A DNA stretch of 64,000 nt. Origin: an uncultured beta proteobacterium. GTDB lineage: Bacteria; Pseudomonadota; Gammaproteobacteria; Burkholderiales; SG8-41. The notes below the pieces were generated by a model. That model was given only the letters and a program-made list of their open reading frames with translations, searched no databases and had not been told where the DNA came from. Of this stretch, positions 32,291-41,972 are shown in pieces. Position 1 is the stretch's first letter, and every line of letters begins with the position of its first letter. Position numbers and translations under genes: made by a program. The stretch is from the NCBI GenBank assembly GCA_903889565.1, contig CAISYC010000068.1, forward strand, positions 62,001 through 126,000, written 5' to 3'.

Positions 32291-33520
32291 ATGCTGCCGT
32301 TCGAACAACTGCCGGCACCGCCGGCCACAGCCGCCCCCGCATTGTTGAAGGGCGTCACCGTCATCGACTTGACGACCTCGATTGCGGGGCCGTATGCCAG
32401 CATGCTGCTCGCCGACATGGGCGCGCGCGTGATCAAGATCGAACGGCCCGGCGCCGGCGACGACTGTCGTGCGTGGGGGCCGCCGTGGCACGACGGCGAA
32501 TCGCTGTGGTTTCTGTCGGTCAACCGCAACAAGGAAAGCGTTACGCTCGATTATTCGGGCGAGGCCGGCCGCCGCGTGCTGCACGACATGGTGACGAAGG
32601 CCGACGTGGTGATCGTCAATCTGGTCGGCCGCGTGCAGAAAAAACTTTGCATTGACTATGCGACGTTGTCGGCACTCAATCCGCGACTGGTGTTCGTTTC
32701 GCTCACCGGCTTCGGCATGGAGGGTGCGCGCCGAGATTTCCCGTGTTACGACCTGATCGCCGAGGGTTACAGCGGCGTGATGGATCTGACCGGCGAGGCC
32801 GACAGCCCGCCGCAGAAAGTCGGCACGCCGGCGGCCGACCTGATCTCGGGCATGGACGCTGCGATGGCGACACTGGGCGCATTGTTCGAACGCGCCGGCA
32901 GCGGCAAGGGGCATCAGATCGATATCGCGATGGTGGACAGCATGACGCGCTTCATGTCGCCGCGCATCGTGCCTTATCTGGGCGCGGGCGAAATCCCGCA
33001 CCGCAGCGGCGCGCGCGACAGCGTGATCGCGGTCTATCAGGCTTTCGACACGCAGGACAAGCCATTGACGCTGGGTCTCGGCAACGATGCGATCTGGAAA
33101 CGTTTCTGGCAGGCGGTCGGCGAGCCGGCCAAAGGCGAGGATCCGCGCCACGCCAGCAATGCCGATCGTCGCAACGCGCGCGCGGAAATTGTTGCCGATA
33201 TTCAGCGCGTGCTGAAAACAAAACCGCGCGATGTCTGGCTGAAAATATTTTCCGAGGCCAAGGTGCCGGCAGGGCCGGTCAACAGCATCGACGATATGAC
33301 GCGCGATCCGGAACTGGTCGCGCGCGGTTTGTTCTATACCGCGGAGACAGGCGGGCGGCGCGTGCCGCAGGTCGGCTTCGGCATCGGCATCGACGGCAGC
33401 AACGCGACTTACCGTTCGCCGCCGCCGCGTTTAAGCGAACATACCGATGCAGTATTGCGCGACTGGCTCGGATACGATGCTGCCGCGATCGCCCAACTGC
33501 GCGCGCAAAAGCTCGTCTAG
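32291..33520 (+). CDS. Class III CoA-transferase (CaiB/BaiF)
   Basis: LKGVTVIDLTTSIAGPYASMLLADMGARVIKIERP, NRNKESVTLDYSGEAGR, CYDLIAEGYSGVMDLTG. Confidence 0.93.
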   Translation: MLPFEQLPAPPATAAPALLKGVTVIDLTTSIAGPYASMLLADMGARVIKIERPGAGDDCRAWGPPWHDGESLWFLSVNRNKESVTLDYSGEAGRRVLHDMVTKADVVIVNLVGRVQKKLCIDYATLSALNPRLVFVSLTGFGMEGARRDFPCYDLIAEGYSGVMDLTGEADSPPQKVGTPAADLISGMDAAMATLGALFERAGSGKGHQIDIAMVDSMTRFMSPRIVPYLGAGEIPHRSGARDSVIAVYQAFDTQDKPLTLGLGNDAIWKRFWQAVGEPAKGEDPRHASNADRRNARAEIVADIQRVLKTKPRDVWLKIFSEAKVPAGPVNSIDDMTRDPELVARGLFYTAETGGRRVPQVGFGIGIDGSNATYRSPPPRLSEHTDAVLRDWLGYDAAAIAQLRAQKLV

Positions 33521-33534
33521 CTGGGGTTTCGCGC

Positions 33535-34782
33535 ATGCAAGCCGGCCCCAAAAATATCACTGTCATTGGCGCCGGCATTGTCGGCATCGCCACCGCCTGT
33601 TATTTGCGGCGTGACGGTCACAACGTGACGGTAGTCGATCGCGCGCCGCCCGGCGAATACTGTTCGTTCGGCAATGCCGGCATTCTGAGTCCGGGGTCCT
33701 GTGTGCCGATCGCGATGCCCGGCATTCTCGGCAATGTGCCGGGTTATCTGCTCGATCCGATCGGGCCGCTGCGCTTGAAATGGTCGTATTTTCCGCGCGC
33801 GCTGCCGTGGCTGTGGCGCTTCGTCAACAGCACCGGCCGCGCGCAGATCCAAGCCACTGCCGATGCGTTGCGGTCATTGTTGGTGCAGACCTTCGATGCG
33901 CATCTGCCGCTTGCCAATCACGCCGGCTGTGCCGACCTGATCCGTCAAAGCGGTTACATCGTCGTTTACGAAGATGAACAGGGTTACGGCGGTGATGCAC
34001 TGGCGTGGAAGCTGCGCCGCGACCGTGGAATCATCTGCACCGAGCTTGATGCGGCCGGCATTGAGCGCCTGGTGCCCGCGCTCGGCCGCCGCTATCCGCG
34101 CGGCGTGCATCTGCCCGAACAGGGCTTTGTCGCCAATCCGGAACGGCTGACCAAAACGCTGGCGGCGCAGTTTCAGCGCGACGGCGGCTTGATCCTGCAA
34201 CGCGATGTCATCGATATCGAACTCGGTGCGGACGGGCCTGTCGCACTGTTGACCGACACCGGGCGCCTGCCGGTTGAAACGCTGGTTCTGTGCGCAGGCG
34301 TGCATTCCGCGCAGTTCAGCGCAAAACTCGGTGACGCGGTGCCGCTCGAAGCCGAGCGCGGCTATCACGTGATGTTTTCCGATCCGTCGCTGGAATTGCC
34401 AATGCCGGTGGCCTCCGCTCAGCACAAACTCTTCGTCACACCGATGGAAACCGGCACGCGCATCGCGGGGCATACCGAATTCGCCGGCATCGATGCCGAG
34501 CCCGACTACCGGCGTGCCGACGCGCTGGTCGCGCATATGAAGAAGCTGTTCCCGCAGGTGCGCGCGGTCGAAACCACGCGCTGGATGGGCAAGCGGCCTT
34601 CGCTGCCCGATTCGAAACCGGTGATCGGGCGTGCCACTCGCTACGCCAACACGTTCTATGCGTTTGGTCACGGCCATGTCGGTCTGTGCGGCAGCGCGCC
34701 GACCGGGCGTTTGATCGCCGATCTGGTCGCCGGGCGCGCGCCCGGCATCGATCTCGCGCCGTTTCGCGCCAATCGTTTCTAG
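33535..34782 (+). CDS. FAD-dependent oxidoreductase, D-amino acid dehydrogenase-like
   Basis: ATG at 33535; NITVIGAGIVGIATACYLRRDGHNVTVVDR dinucleotide fold, AERGYHVMF, GHGHVGLCGSAPTGRLIADL. Confidence 0.9.
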   Translation: MQAGPKNITVIGAGIVGIATACYLRRDGHNVTVVDRAPPGEYCSFGNAGILSPGSCVPIAMPGILGNVPGYLLDPIGPLRLKWSYFPRALPWLWRFVNSTGRAQIQATADALRSLLVQTFDAHLPLANHAGCADLIRQSGYIVVYEDEQGYGGDALAWKLRRDRGIICTELDAAGIERLVPALGRRYPRGVHLPEQGFVANPERLTKTLAAQFQRDGGLILQRDVIDIELGADGPVALLTDTGRLPVETLVLCAGVHSAQFSAKLGDAVPLEAERGYHVMFSDPSLELPMPVASAQHKLFVTPMETGTRIAGHTEFAGIDAEPDYRRADALVAHMKKLFPQVRAVETTRWMGKRPSLPDSKPVIGRATRYANTFYAFGHGHVGLCGSAPTGRLIADLVAGRAPGIDLAPFRANRF

Positions 34783-34953
34783 CTCCTGATCGCGGCGTCG
34801 GCGCCGCGTTTTTCCTTCGCCCAATCTGCCGCCCGATGGTGCGCGTTCATTGCGATGCACCGAAACGGGCTGCGGATCATTTCAGCGTGCTCGCGCTAAT
34901 TCGTTGATTTATCGCGGTTGATTTTTTCCAAAAGGCTGGCATCCGAATTGCTT

Positions 34954-34995
34954 GTATGCAAGAAGGTATACCGAATTGAATTTCCGGTTGCATAC
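34954..34995. promoter_or_regulatory. Putative operator region upstream of the ABC transporter operon
   Basis: GTATGCAA (34954-34961) and inverted TTGCATAC (34988-34995) flank palindrome GGTATACC (34965-34972). Confidence 0.4.
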
Positions 34996-35076
34996 GTACG
35001 GACCTTTTGATGTTTGCTTGCAGTCGCATCGAACGGGCCGGGTTGTTTAACTGCAGGTTGCACAGGAGTCCCCCCG

Positions 35077-36132
35077 ATGAGCAAGCAGGTTTCGCAACAC
35101 AGCACACAGGTTGGCGGCGAAGTTGGCGTCGAGGACAGCAAGCCGGTCGATCGCACCCGTCGCAGAATAATTGCCGCCGCCGCCGCGGGAACCGCGCTCG
35201 CAATGACCGGCGCGCCGGCCATTGTGCGCGCGCAGAGCGGGCCGAAAATCCGCATCGGGTTCTGGCCGATCGCTTCGGGTCTGCCGTTGTACGTCGCGCT
35301 GGAAAAAGGCTACTTCAAGGAAGCGGGACTCGACGTCGAAGGCCTCAAGTTCGCCGGTGCGCAGCAGGTGATGGAGGCCATTTTGTCCGGTCGCGCCGAA
35401 GGCAGCGCCAACGGCACCGGCTCGGCCAACCTTGCCATCGGCGAGCTGGCGCAACCCGGCACCTTCAAAATATTCGCCACCAACCCGAGCAACGTCAAAC
35501 ACGTGCTCGATGAATTTATCGTCGCTGCCGACAGCCCGATCAAGGCGATTGGCGAACTCAAAGGCAAACGCATCGCCTCCGGACCCGGCATTCAGAACGT
35601 GACGCTGGCCAAGGCGGTGCTCGACAAGGCGGGCGCCACCGGCTACACCGTGACCGAATTGCCGATCGGCCAGCATGTCGCGGCCATCGTCGCGGGGCAG
35701 GCCGATGCCTGCTATACGCTGGAGCCGACCGGCACCGTCGGCCGCATGAACGGCACCACGCGCGTGCTCGAAACCGGTGTCATTGCCAAATATGTTCTCG
35801 GCGATCCGATGGCGCCCTGGCACGGCGGGTCGGCCTCGCTGTCGTCGGCCTTCATCGCCAAGTATCCGGCGGAAACCAAAAAATACATTGCTGCCTATGC
35901 CAAAGGCATCGAGTTCGTGCGCAGCAAACCGGCAGAGGCGCGGCAGTACATGAAGGGCTATACCGCCATCGAAGGGCCGTTGACCGCCGAGGTGCCGCTC
36001 GCCGCCTACATGCTCTACAACGAGTTCACCAAATCGGATATCGCCTACTTCCAGAAATTCTTCGATCTGTTTTCCGACAAGGGCATTTTCAGCTCGCGCC
36101 TGATGGTCGAGCCGATGCTCTACAAGGGGTAA
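35077..36132 (+). CDS. ABC transporter substrate-binding protein (SsuA/THI5/NMT1-like)
   Basis: twin-Arg-like TRRRIIAAAAAGTALAMTGAPAIVRAQ leader, IRIGFWPIASGLPLYVALEKGYFKEAGLDVE. Confidence 0.9.
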   Translation: MSKQVSQHSTQVGGEVGVEDSKPVDRTRRRIIAAAAAGTALAMTGAPAIVRAQSGPKIRIGFWPIASGLPLYVALEKGYFKEAGLDVEGLKFAGAQQVMEAILSGRAEGSANGTGSANLAIGELAQPGTFKIFATNPSNVKHVLDEFIVAADSPIKAIGELKGKRIASGPGIQNVTLAKAVLDKAGATGYTVTELPIGQHVAAIVAGQADACYTLEPTGTVGRMNGTTRVLETGVIAKYVLGDPMAPWHGGSASLSSAFIAKYPAETKKYIAAYAKGIEFVRSKPAEARQYMKGYTAIEGPLTAEVPLAAYMLYNEFTKSDIAYFQKFFDLFSDKGIFSSRLMVEPMLYKG

Positions 36133-36135
36133 ACC

Positions 36136-36963
36136 ATGGCCGAAGCCGCTGCCGCCAAAACCGCGCCATGGACTGGCGCGTCCGACGCCGCACCGGCGTT
36201 GCCGCAGAAATTTCCGTGGGCGCGGCTGCTGCCGGCGCTGGGTCCGGTGCTGCTGTTTGTATTGTGGGACGCGGCGGTGCGTTACGGCTATATCAAGGCG
36301 ATCCTGCTGCCCACGCCGTGGGACACGCTGGTTGCGCTGGTCAGCGGCCTCGCCGGCGGGCCGTTGATGATCGATTTTGCGGTGACCGTAAAGCGCACGC
36401 TCGAAGCGTTCGCGATCGCCGCCATTATCGGTGTGCCGCTGGGTGTGCTGCTCGGCAGCAACGAGCGCGCCTACCGCAGCGTCGAATTTCTGATCGATTT
36501 TTTCCGCTCGACGCCGTCATCCGCATTGATTCCGCTGTTTCTGCTGATTTTCGGCGTGTCGGATGTCAACAAGGTCGCCATCGCCGCCTTCGGCGCTCTG
36601 CTGATCGTGCTCTTCAACAGCGCCTACGGCGTGATGAACGCGCGCAAGCAGCGCATCATGGCGGCGAAAGTGATGGGCGCGTCGCGCTGGCAGATTTTCA
36701 AGGACGTGCTGATCTGGGAAAGTCTGCAGCCCACCTTCGTCGGCCTGCGTTCGGCGGTGTCGATGGCGCTGGTGATCGTGATCGTTGCCGAAATGTTCAT
36801 CGGCTCCGACACCGGGCTCGGCCACCGCATCATCGACGCGCAGCAGGTGTTGAACGTGAAGAGCATGTATTCCGCGATTCTGTCCGCAGGCATTCTCGGT
36901 TACGCACTCAATGTGCTGTTTCTGGTCATCGAACGGCGCGTGGTGCACTGGAGCGGAAGATGA
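36136..36963 (+). CDS. ABC transporter permease (SsuC-like)
   Basis: EAA loop region VMGASRWQIFKDVLIWESLQPTFVGLRSAVSMALVIVIVAEMF. Confidence 0.92.
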   Translation: MAEAAAAKTAPWTGASDAAPALPQKFPWARLLPALGPVLLFVLWDAAVRYGYIKAILLPTPWDTLVALVSGLAGGPLMIDFAVTVKRTLEAFAIAAIIGVPLGVLLGSNERAYRSVEFLIDFFRSTPSSALIPLFLLIFGVSDVNKVAIAAFGALLIVLFNSAYGVMNARKQRIMAAKVMGASRWQIFKDVLIWESLQPTFVGLRSAVSMALVIVIVAEMFIGSDTGLGHRIIDAQQVLNVKSMYSAILSAGILGYALNVLFLVIERRVVHWSGR

Positions 36964-37787
36964 ACGATATGCGTCCGATCAATGTGGCGCCCGTCGCCGA
37001 TGTGCCGGTTGCACCTTTCGTGCCGGGGCCGGCCGGTACTCACATCACCATCCGCGGCCTGACCAAGTATTTCGCCGGCTGGCCGCTGTATGAAAACTTC
37101 GACCTCAATATTCCGAAACACAAGATCGTCTCCGTGTTCGGCCCCAACGGCTGCGGCAAATCGACGCTGATCAACATGATTGCCGGGCTGGTGCCGATTG
37201 ATGCCGGCGAAATCCTGTTCGACGGCAAATCACTCGCCGATACCAAGATCGGTTATGTATTTCAGAATTATCGCGAGGCGATGTTTCCGTGGTTGCGCAC
37301 CATCGACAATATTGCCTATCCGCTGAAACTGGCCGGTAAATCGAAGGCAGAACTCGACCGCCGCGTCGCCGAGCTGGTGGCCTCGTTCGACGTCAAATTC
37401 GATCTCAATCGTTTTCCGTACGAACTCTCGGGCGGGCAGCAGCAGACCGCATCCATCATGCGCGCGCTGGCGCCGGAACCCGAGGTACTGTTTCTTGACG
37501 AGCCGTTCTCGGCACTCGATTTCGAGATGACGCTGTTCATCCGCGAAAAGCTGCAGGAGGTGTTCATGCAGACCGGCACTACCATGATGCTGGTCTCGCA
37601 CGATCTCGAAGAAGCCGTTTATCTGGCCGATGAAGTGCTGCTGCTGACCAAGCGGCCCACGCGCATTGCGGAAATTCTGCGTTACGGGGATGCGCGCCCG
37701 CGCACGGTGGCGACGCTGTCGGAGCCGAGTTTCATCGCCACCAAGAAACAGAGTCTGGAAATATTCCAGCGCGAAGTGAGGCGCTAG
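36960..37787 (+). CDS. ABC transporter ATP-binding protein
   Basis: ATG at 36960 overlapping permease stop; GPNGCGKSTLINM, LSGGQQQTASIMRAL, VLFLDEPFSALD. Confidence 0.94.
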   Translation: MNDMRPINVAPVADVPVAPFVPGPAGTHITIRGLTKYFAGWPLYENFDLNIPKHKIVSVFGPNGCGKSTLINMIAGLVPIDAGEILFDGKSLADTKIGYVFQNYREAMFPWLRTIDNIAYPLKLAGKSKAELDRRVAELVASFDVKFDLNRFPYELSGGQQQTASIMRALAPEPEVLFLDEPFSALDFEMTLFIREKLQEVFMQTGTTMMLVSHDLEEAVYLADEVLLLTKRPTRIAEILRYGDARPRTVATLSEPSFIATKKQSLEIFQREVRR

Positions 37788-37804
37788 CAGGTGATCGTGC
37801 TGAA

Positions 37805-38536
37805 ATGCAAAAGAGCGGCGTCATGATGACGCGCACCTCGACCGCAATGCAGGAAGTGGTAATTGCGCCGGAACCCTCGCTGGCCGAAACCGCCTACGCG
37901 CAGATCAAGGCGAGCCTGTTCGATTTCGAACTGCTGCCGGGCGACCGTTTCAGCGAAACCGAGGTAGCGGCGCGCCTGAAAATGAGCCGCACGCCGGTGC
38001 GCGATGCCCTCTACCGGCTCGAGCGCGAGGGCTACCTGCGGGTGCATCTGCGCGTGGGCTGGAGCGTGCGGCCGTTCGATTTCAAATCGTTCGAGGATTT
38101 CTACGACCTGCGCTTGATACTCGAAGAGGCCTCGGTGACCAAGCTGTGCGAAATGCCTGAACGCGAAGGACTGGACGCGCTGGCGGCGCAATGGCTGGTG
38201 CCGGCGACTGACCGCATTGCCGATTCGCGTGACGCTTCGGCGCTCGATGAAGCTTTTCACATGCAGCTGGTTGCGATCGCCGGTAATGTCGAGGTCGCGC
38301 GTTTTCACCGCGAGGTGACCGAGCGCATCCGCATCATCCGCCGGCTCGACTTCACGCAACGCCACCGCATCGAGGCGACGTACGAAGAGCACGGCAAGAT
38401 CCTGCGCGCCATCATGCGCCGGCGCGTCGAAGAGGCCAACCGCTTGCTGCGCTCGCATATCATCGCCAGCAAGGCCGAAGTGCGCAAAATCACCATGCAC
38501 AGGCTGTATACGGCGCGTTCGGCGCAGCACGCCTGA
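37805..38536 (+). CDS. GntR family regulator with FCD-type domain
   Basis: ETEVAARLKMSRTPVRDALYRLEREGYLRVH wHTH; C-terminal RLILEEASVTKL...FHMQLVAIAGN...RRRVEEANRLLRSHI. Confidence 0.92.
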   Translation: MQKSGVMMTRTSTAMQEVVIAPEPSLAETAYAQIKASLFDFELLPGDRFSETEVAARLKMSRTPVRDALYRLEREGYLRVHLRVGWSVRPFDFKSFEDFYDLRLILEEASVTKLCEMPEREGLDALAAQWLVPATDRIADSRDASALDEAFHMQLVAIAGNVEVARFHREVTERIRIIRRLDFTQRHRIEATYEEHGKILRAIMRRRVEEANRLLRSHIIASKAEVRKITMHRLYTARSAQHA

Positions 38537-38559
38537 ACGATGCGGCCGCGTGGCCGGTT

Positions 38560-39168
38560 TCAGGGCTCCTGTGGTGTCACGCGCTCGTCGCCCAGTGCGC
38601 GGCGGAACTGCTCAAGTTTGCGGTGGTAATCGGCGGCGTCGCCGTAATCCAGAAATGACGTGTAACGGGCGTGCGTGCCGAGGATCTTGCGCGCGTGCTT
38701 GATCGGGCAGAAATACTGCTCGGTGCGCGCGGTGATCTCCGCGGCATAGGCGACGAGGCCATTGGCGTAGGCGCAGTATGTGCAGTGGAAGCGCTCGAAC
38801 CAGTTCAGGTAGCCGAGTTGCTGGCGGTCGATCACGATATAGTCGCCGCGCTGCACTTTGCCGATGCCGTAAACCGGGAAACACAGCGCCTGGTAGATCG
38901 TCACAAAAACATCGAGCACCACCATCGGAATGATCAGGCTGTAGATCACCGGCCCGGTCAGAAAATTCTGCGGCCGGTCAGTAATGATCCAGCGCAGGAT
39001 GCCGCAGCGCAGCCGGCGGTGCGTGGCCTTCATGGTACGCTCGAATTCGACCCGCTTGCCGTCGATCTGGAAGAAGATGCGCGTTTCCTGTTCGTGCAGC
39101 GCCGTGCGCAGTTCGTCCTCCAGCACGCCGATCTGGTCGAGCAGGTTCCTGATCCGGTTGTTCATCAT
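38560..39168 (-). CDS. Conserved membrane protein, function unknown
   Basis: 202 aa; hydrophobic PVIYSLIIPMVVLDVFVTIYQALCFPVYGI followed by cysteine-containing FHCTYCAYANGLVAYAAEI. Confidence 0.75.
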   Translation of the reverse strand: MMNNRIRNLLDQIGVLEDELRTALHEQETRIFFQIDGKRVEFERTMKATHRRLRCGILRWIITDRPQNFLTGPVIYSLIIPMVVLDVFVTIYQALCFPVYGIGKVQRGDYIVIDRQQLGYLNWFERFHCTYCAYANGLVAYAAEITARTEQYFCPIKHARKILGTHARYTSFLDYGDAADYHRKLEQFRRALGDERVTPQEP

Positions 39169-39209
39169 GCTCCAATCATGTGCCGCGCCGGGCGGCGCCT
39201 GCGGTCAAC

Positions 39210-40214
39210 TCAGGTCGCGGCGCTCGACGCTTCGAGCGCCGCTGCTTCCGCGAATGGTTCGAGCGCCCGCCAGTCGCGGTAGACGAGATCGAGCGCGGCC
39301 AAGGCATGCTGTTCCTGTACCGCAATCCAGTCAATCAATAGAGCGGTGGCGCCGGCGGCCTTGCCACGCCCCGCCGGCAACGCCTCAAGCAGGCGGCGCG
39401 CGGTGGCGCAATCGTTGAGTTTGCCCAGCACATCCTGCAGAGCGGAGAGCATCATTTGATGGCGGCGCAGCGTTTTGCGCTCGAACAGCGCCGCAAACAG
39501 TGCAATCGCATAACGCAGTCTTTTTGCGGCGATGCGCACACGGTGCCGCTGCGCGGCATCGGCGGCGGCGAGATTGTCGACCCGTTTCCGCAGGCGCTTT
39601 TCCCGCTGCGCGATACGCGATGCCGCAAACGCAGGCAGGGGCATGCCAAGCAGATCCTGCGCGTCCTCATCGGCGCGCCACGCGGGTGCGGTCGCATACT
39701 GTTCGATCCCGATCATCAAATCGGCATGGTCGGGCGCGTTCAATGCGTCGCGCATCGAACTGATTTGCCGGCGGCGCTCGGCGGCAGAGCGGCGGTGCAG
39801 GGCGGCGAGGCCGGCCGCCTGCGGCTCGCAGCGCATGAGCGGCATGACGGTTTCGCCGATGAATACATCCCAGTCGCGTGCCGGACCCAGCGTGCCGGCA
39901 AGCCGCCGCAACGCGTCGTCGATGGTCGCGTAGGGCGCGGGTTCGAAAAGCGGCCGGTAAATGTGCAGGGCCGAGCGCAGGCGGCGCAGGCCGACACGGT
40001 ACTGGTGCAGGTATTCCGGATTGCGCCCGTGCAAAACGCCGGTTTCGTTCGCCCGCATCTGCTGCAGGCAATTGCGCACCAGTTGGCCGAACGCATCAGC
40101 GACGCCGGTGGTTGGGGCAAGTGCGAGGCTTTGCGCTTTCGCGGGACGCCGCCGGCGCGCGCCGGGTGCGGAATGCGTGTCCGTCATCAGGCCTGCGCAA
40201 CAGCCCCTGACCAC
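39210..40214 (-). CDS. CHAD domain-containing protein
   Basis: EYLHQYRVGLRRLRSALHIYRP, RVRIAAKRLRYAIALFAALF His/Arg-rich repeats. Confidence 0.9.
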   Translation of the reverse strand: MVRGCCAGLMTDTHSAPGARRRRPAKAQSLALAPTTGVADAFGQLVRNCLQQMRANETGVLHGRNPEYLHQYRVGLRRLRSALHIYRPLFEPAPYATIDDALRRLAGTLGPARDWDVFIGETVMPLMRCEPQAAGLAALHRRSAAERRRQISSMRDALNAPDHADLMIGIEQYATAPAWRADEDAQDLLGMPLPAFAASRIAQREKRLRKRVDNLAAADAAQRHRVRIAAKRLRYAIALFAALFERKTLRRHQMMLSALQDVLGKLNDCATARRLLEALPAGRGKAAGATALLIDWIAVQEQHALAALDLVYRDWRALEPFAEAAALEASSAAT

Positions 40215-41800
40215 GGCGACATCACATCCGCGATGCCGGTGTGCTCGCCGGTGCTGACGTTCTGCATGACGGCGCTGGGGCAGGCAAAGTTGTTTGGAAA
40301 CACGACAAGTTCGGTCAGGTTCAGCGGAAATCGCGCGGCGAGCGCCTGCTGCACATCGGCCGGATGCCGCGGATCGACGCCGACCGTGTCGCCGCCGCTG
40401 GCGTCGATGCGCGGTTGATGGAAGGCGTCTTCAAGGTTCATGCCGTGGTCGATCAGGAACGAGCAGACCTGGGTCACCGCCGGCATGATTTTGCGGCCGC
40501 CCGAGGCGCCGATCGCAAACCAGCCTTGACCGTTCTTGCGCACGATTACCGGACACATATTGGTCAGCGGCCGCTTCGACGGGCCGAGATAATTCGGCGA
40601 ACCGGGCCGCGTGTCGAACCAGTTGATGCCGTTGTTCATCAGCACGCCTGAAGTCGGCAGCACCAGCCGGCTGCCATAGACCGACAACAGCGTCTGTGTG
40701 ACGGCGACCATATTGCCTTCGCCGTCGATGACGTTGAAATGCGAGGTGCAGCCGGGAGATTTTTCGTCGCTCGCTTCGCCCATGCTGTTCAGGCGCTCGG
40801 CGTAGGCGTCGCGCAGCGTCTGCGCATAGGCGACAAAGGCGTCGGCACCGGGCTTGCCGCCTTTGGCGAACGATTGTTGCGCCAGTGCTTTCAACACGCC
40901 GGCCATGCTCTGGCCGCCGGTGAGGCCGCCGGCGAGCGACACCTGCGCGCCGCCGTATTCGACCTCCAGCGGCGCGACGATGCGCGCATGAAAAGTCTTC
41001 AGGTCTTCGGCATCGAGCACGCCGCCGAGCGATTGAATATCCTTGACGATATTGCGCGCGACCTCGCCTTCGTAGAAATCGCGCGGGCCGTTTTTGGCGA
41101 GCGTGCGCATGGTGTCGGCGAGGCCTTTGAGCTTCAGGCGGCCGAGCTTGGCGCCCTGCGCGGTAATCGGCGGAAAACCGTTCGGCAGCCACACCGCGGC
41201 ACTTGAGGGGTAGCGCGACAATTCCGCAGCCATTGTTGCCGTCTTCAACGTGAGATACCAGTCGGCGGCAATGCCGAGGTCAGCGAGTTCGATCGCCGGC
41301 GCGATCACTTCGGCGAACGATTTCGTGCCGAATTGCGCCAGTGCGGTGGCATGGCCGTCGACGTGACCCGGCACCGCGATCGACAACGGGCCGTGCACGT
41401 TGCGGTCATCCTTGACCGACGGCCAGGTAAAAAGATCGGTGGTGGTGCCGCCGCTCAAAGGAAAATCGGCGGGATCGAGTTTGCGGGGTGAGATCGGGCC
41501 GAAATCGACGACGTGCACTTTTTTCTCGTGCGCGAGATAGACCAGCATGAAGCCGATGCCGCCGAGGCCGCTGTTCCACGGCTCGACTGCGGCAAGCGCG
41601 AGACCGGTGGCGGCCGCGGCGTCGATGGCATTGCCGCCGGCGTCGAGGATGCGCACGCCGGCTTCGCCGGCGATGCGGTTCTGCGTGGCGACGATGCCGC
41701 CGCGGCTGCGGGCGAGCGGTTTGCGGACGATCCAGTTTTGCGCGAGGTGTTCGAGTGTCATGTCAGGAAGGAATTCCGGGGCGATTGCTGAGGCTTGCAT
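40187..41800 (-). CDS. ggt: Gamma-glutamyltransferase
   Basis: start CAT 41798-41800; GGIVATQNRIAGEAGVRILDAGGNAIDAAAATGLAL, catalytic CTSHFNVIDGEGNMVAVTQTL, LTNMCPVIV. Confidence 0.92.
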   Translation of the reverse strand: MQASAIAPEFLPDMTLEHLAQNWIVRKPLARSRGGIVATQNRIAGEAGVRILDAGGNAIDAAAATGLALAAVEPWNSGLGGIGFMLVYLAHEKKVHVVDFGPISPRKLDPADFPLSGGTTTDLFTWPSVKDDRNVHGPLSIAVPGHVDGHATALAQFGTKSFAEVIAPAIELADLGIAADWYLTLKTATMAAELSRYPSSAAVWLPNGFPPITAQGAKLGRLKLKGLADTMRTLAKNGPRDFYEGEVARNIVKDIQSLGGVLDAEDLKTFHARIVAPLEVEYGGAQVSLAGGLTGGQSMAGVLKALAQQSFAKGGKPGADAFVAYAQTLRDAYAERLNSMGEASDEKSPGCTSHFNVIDGEGNMVAVTQTLLSVYGSRLVLPTSGVLMNNGINWFDTRPGSPNYLGPSKRPLTNMCPVIVRKNGQGWFAIGASGGRKIMPAVTQVCSFLIDHGMNLEDAFHQPRIDASGGDTVGVDPRHPADVQQALAARFPLNLTELVVFPNNFACPSAVMQNVSTGEHTGIADVMSPWSGAVAQA

Positions 41801-41888
41801 CATAGCGAATCGGCGCCGGGTGCGCTCCGGCGGCGCTGCTATAATTTGCGCCTGCTTTTTGTAAAGCTCGACGTTCCGAACATTCAAT

Positions 41889-41925
41889 CCCTCACCCCGG
41901 CCCTCTCCCGCAGAGAGAGGGTGAG
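41889..41925. repeat. Intergenic palindromic repeat
   Basis: ccCTCACCCcggccctctcccgcagagagaGGGTGAG; nested inverted arms. Confidence 0.55.
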
Positions 41926-41930
41926 AACGG

Positions 41931-41956
41931 ACACAATTCGCTGATGTGAATTGTGT
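41931..41956. promoter_or_regulatory. Perfect 9-bp inverted repeat upstream of polysaccharide deacetylase gene
   Basis: ACACAATTC-N8-GAATTGTGT, 16 bp before the ATG at 41973. Confidence 0.5.
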
Positions 41957-41972
41957 GATACAGGAAAAGCGC

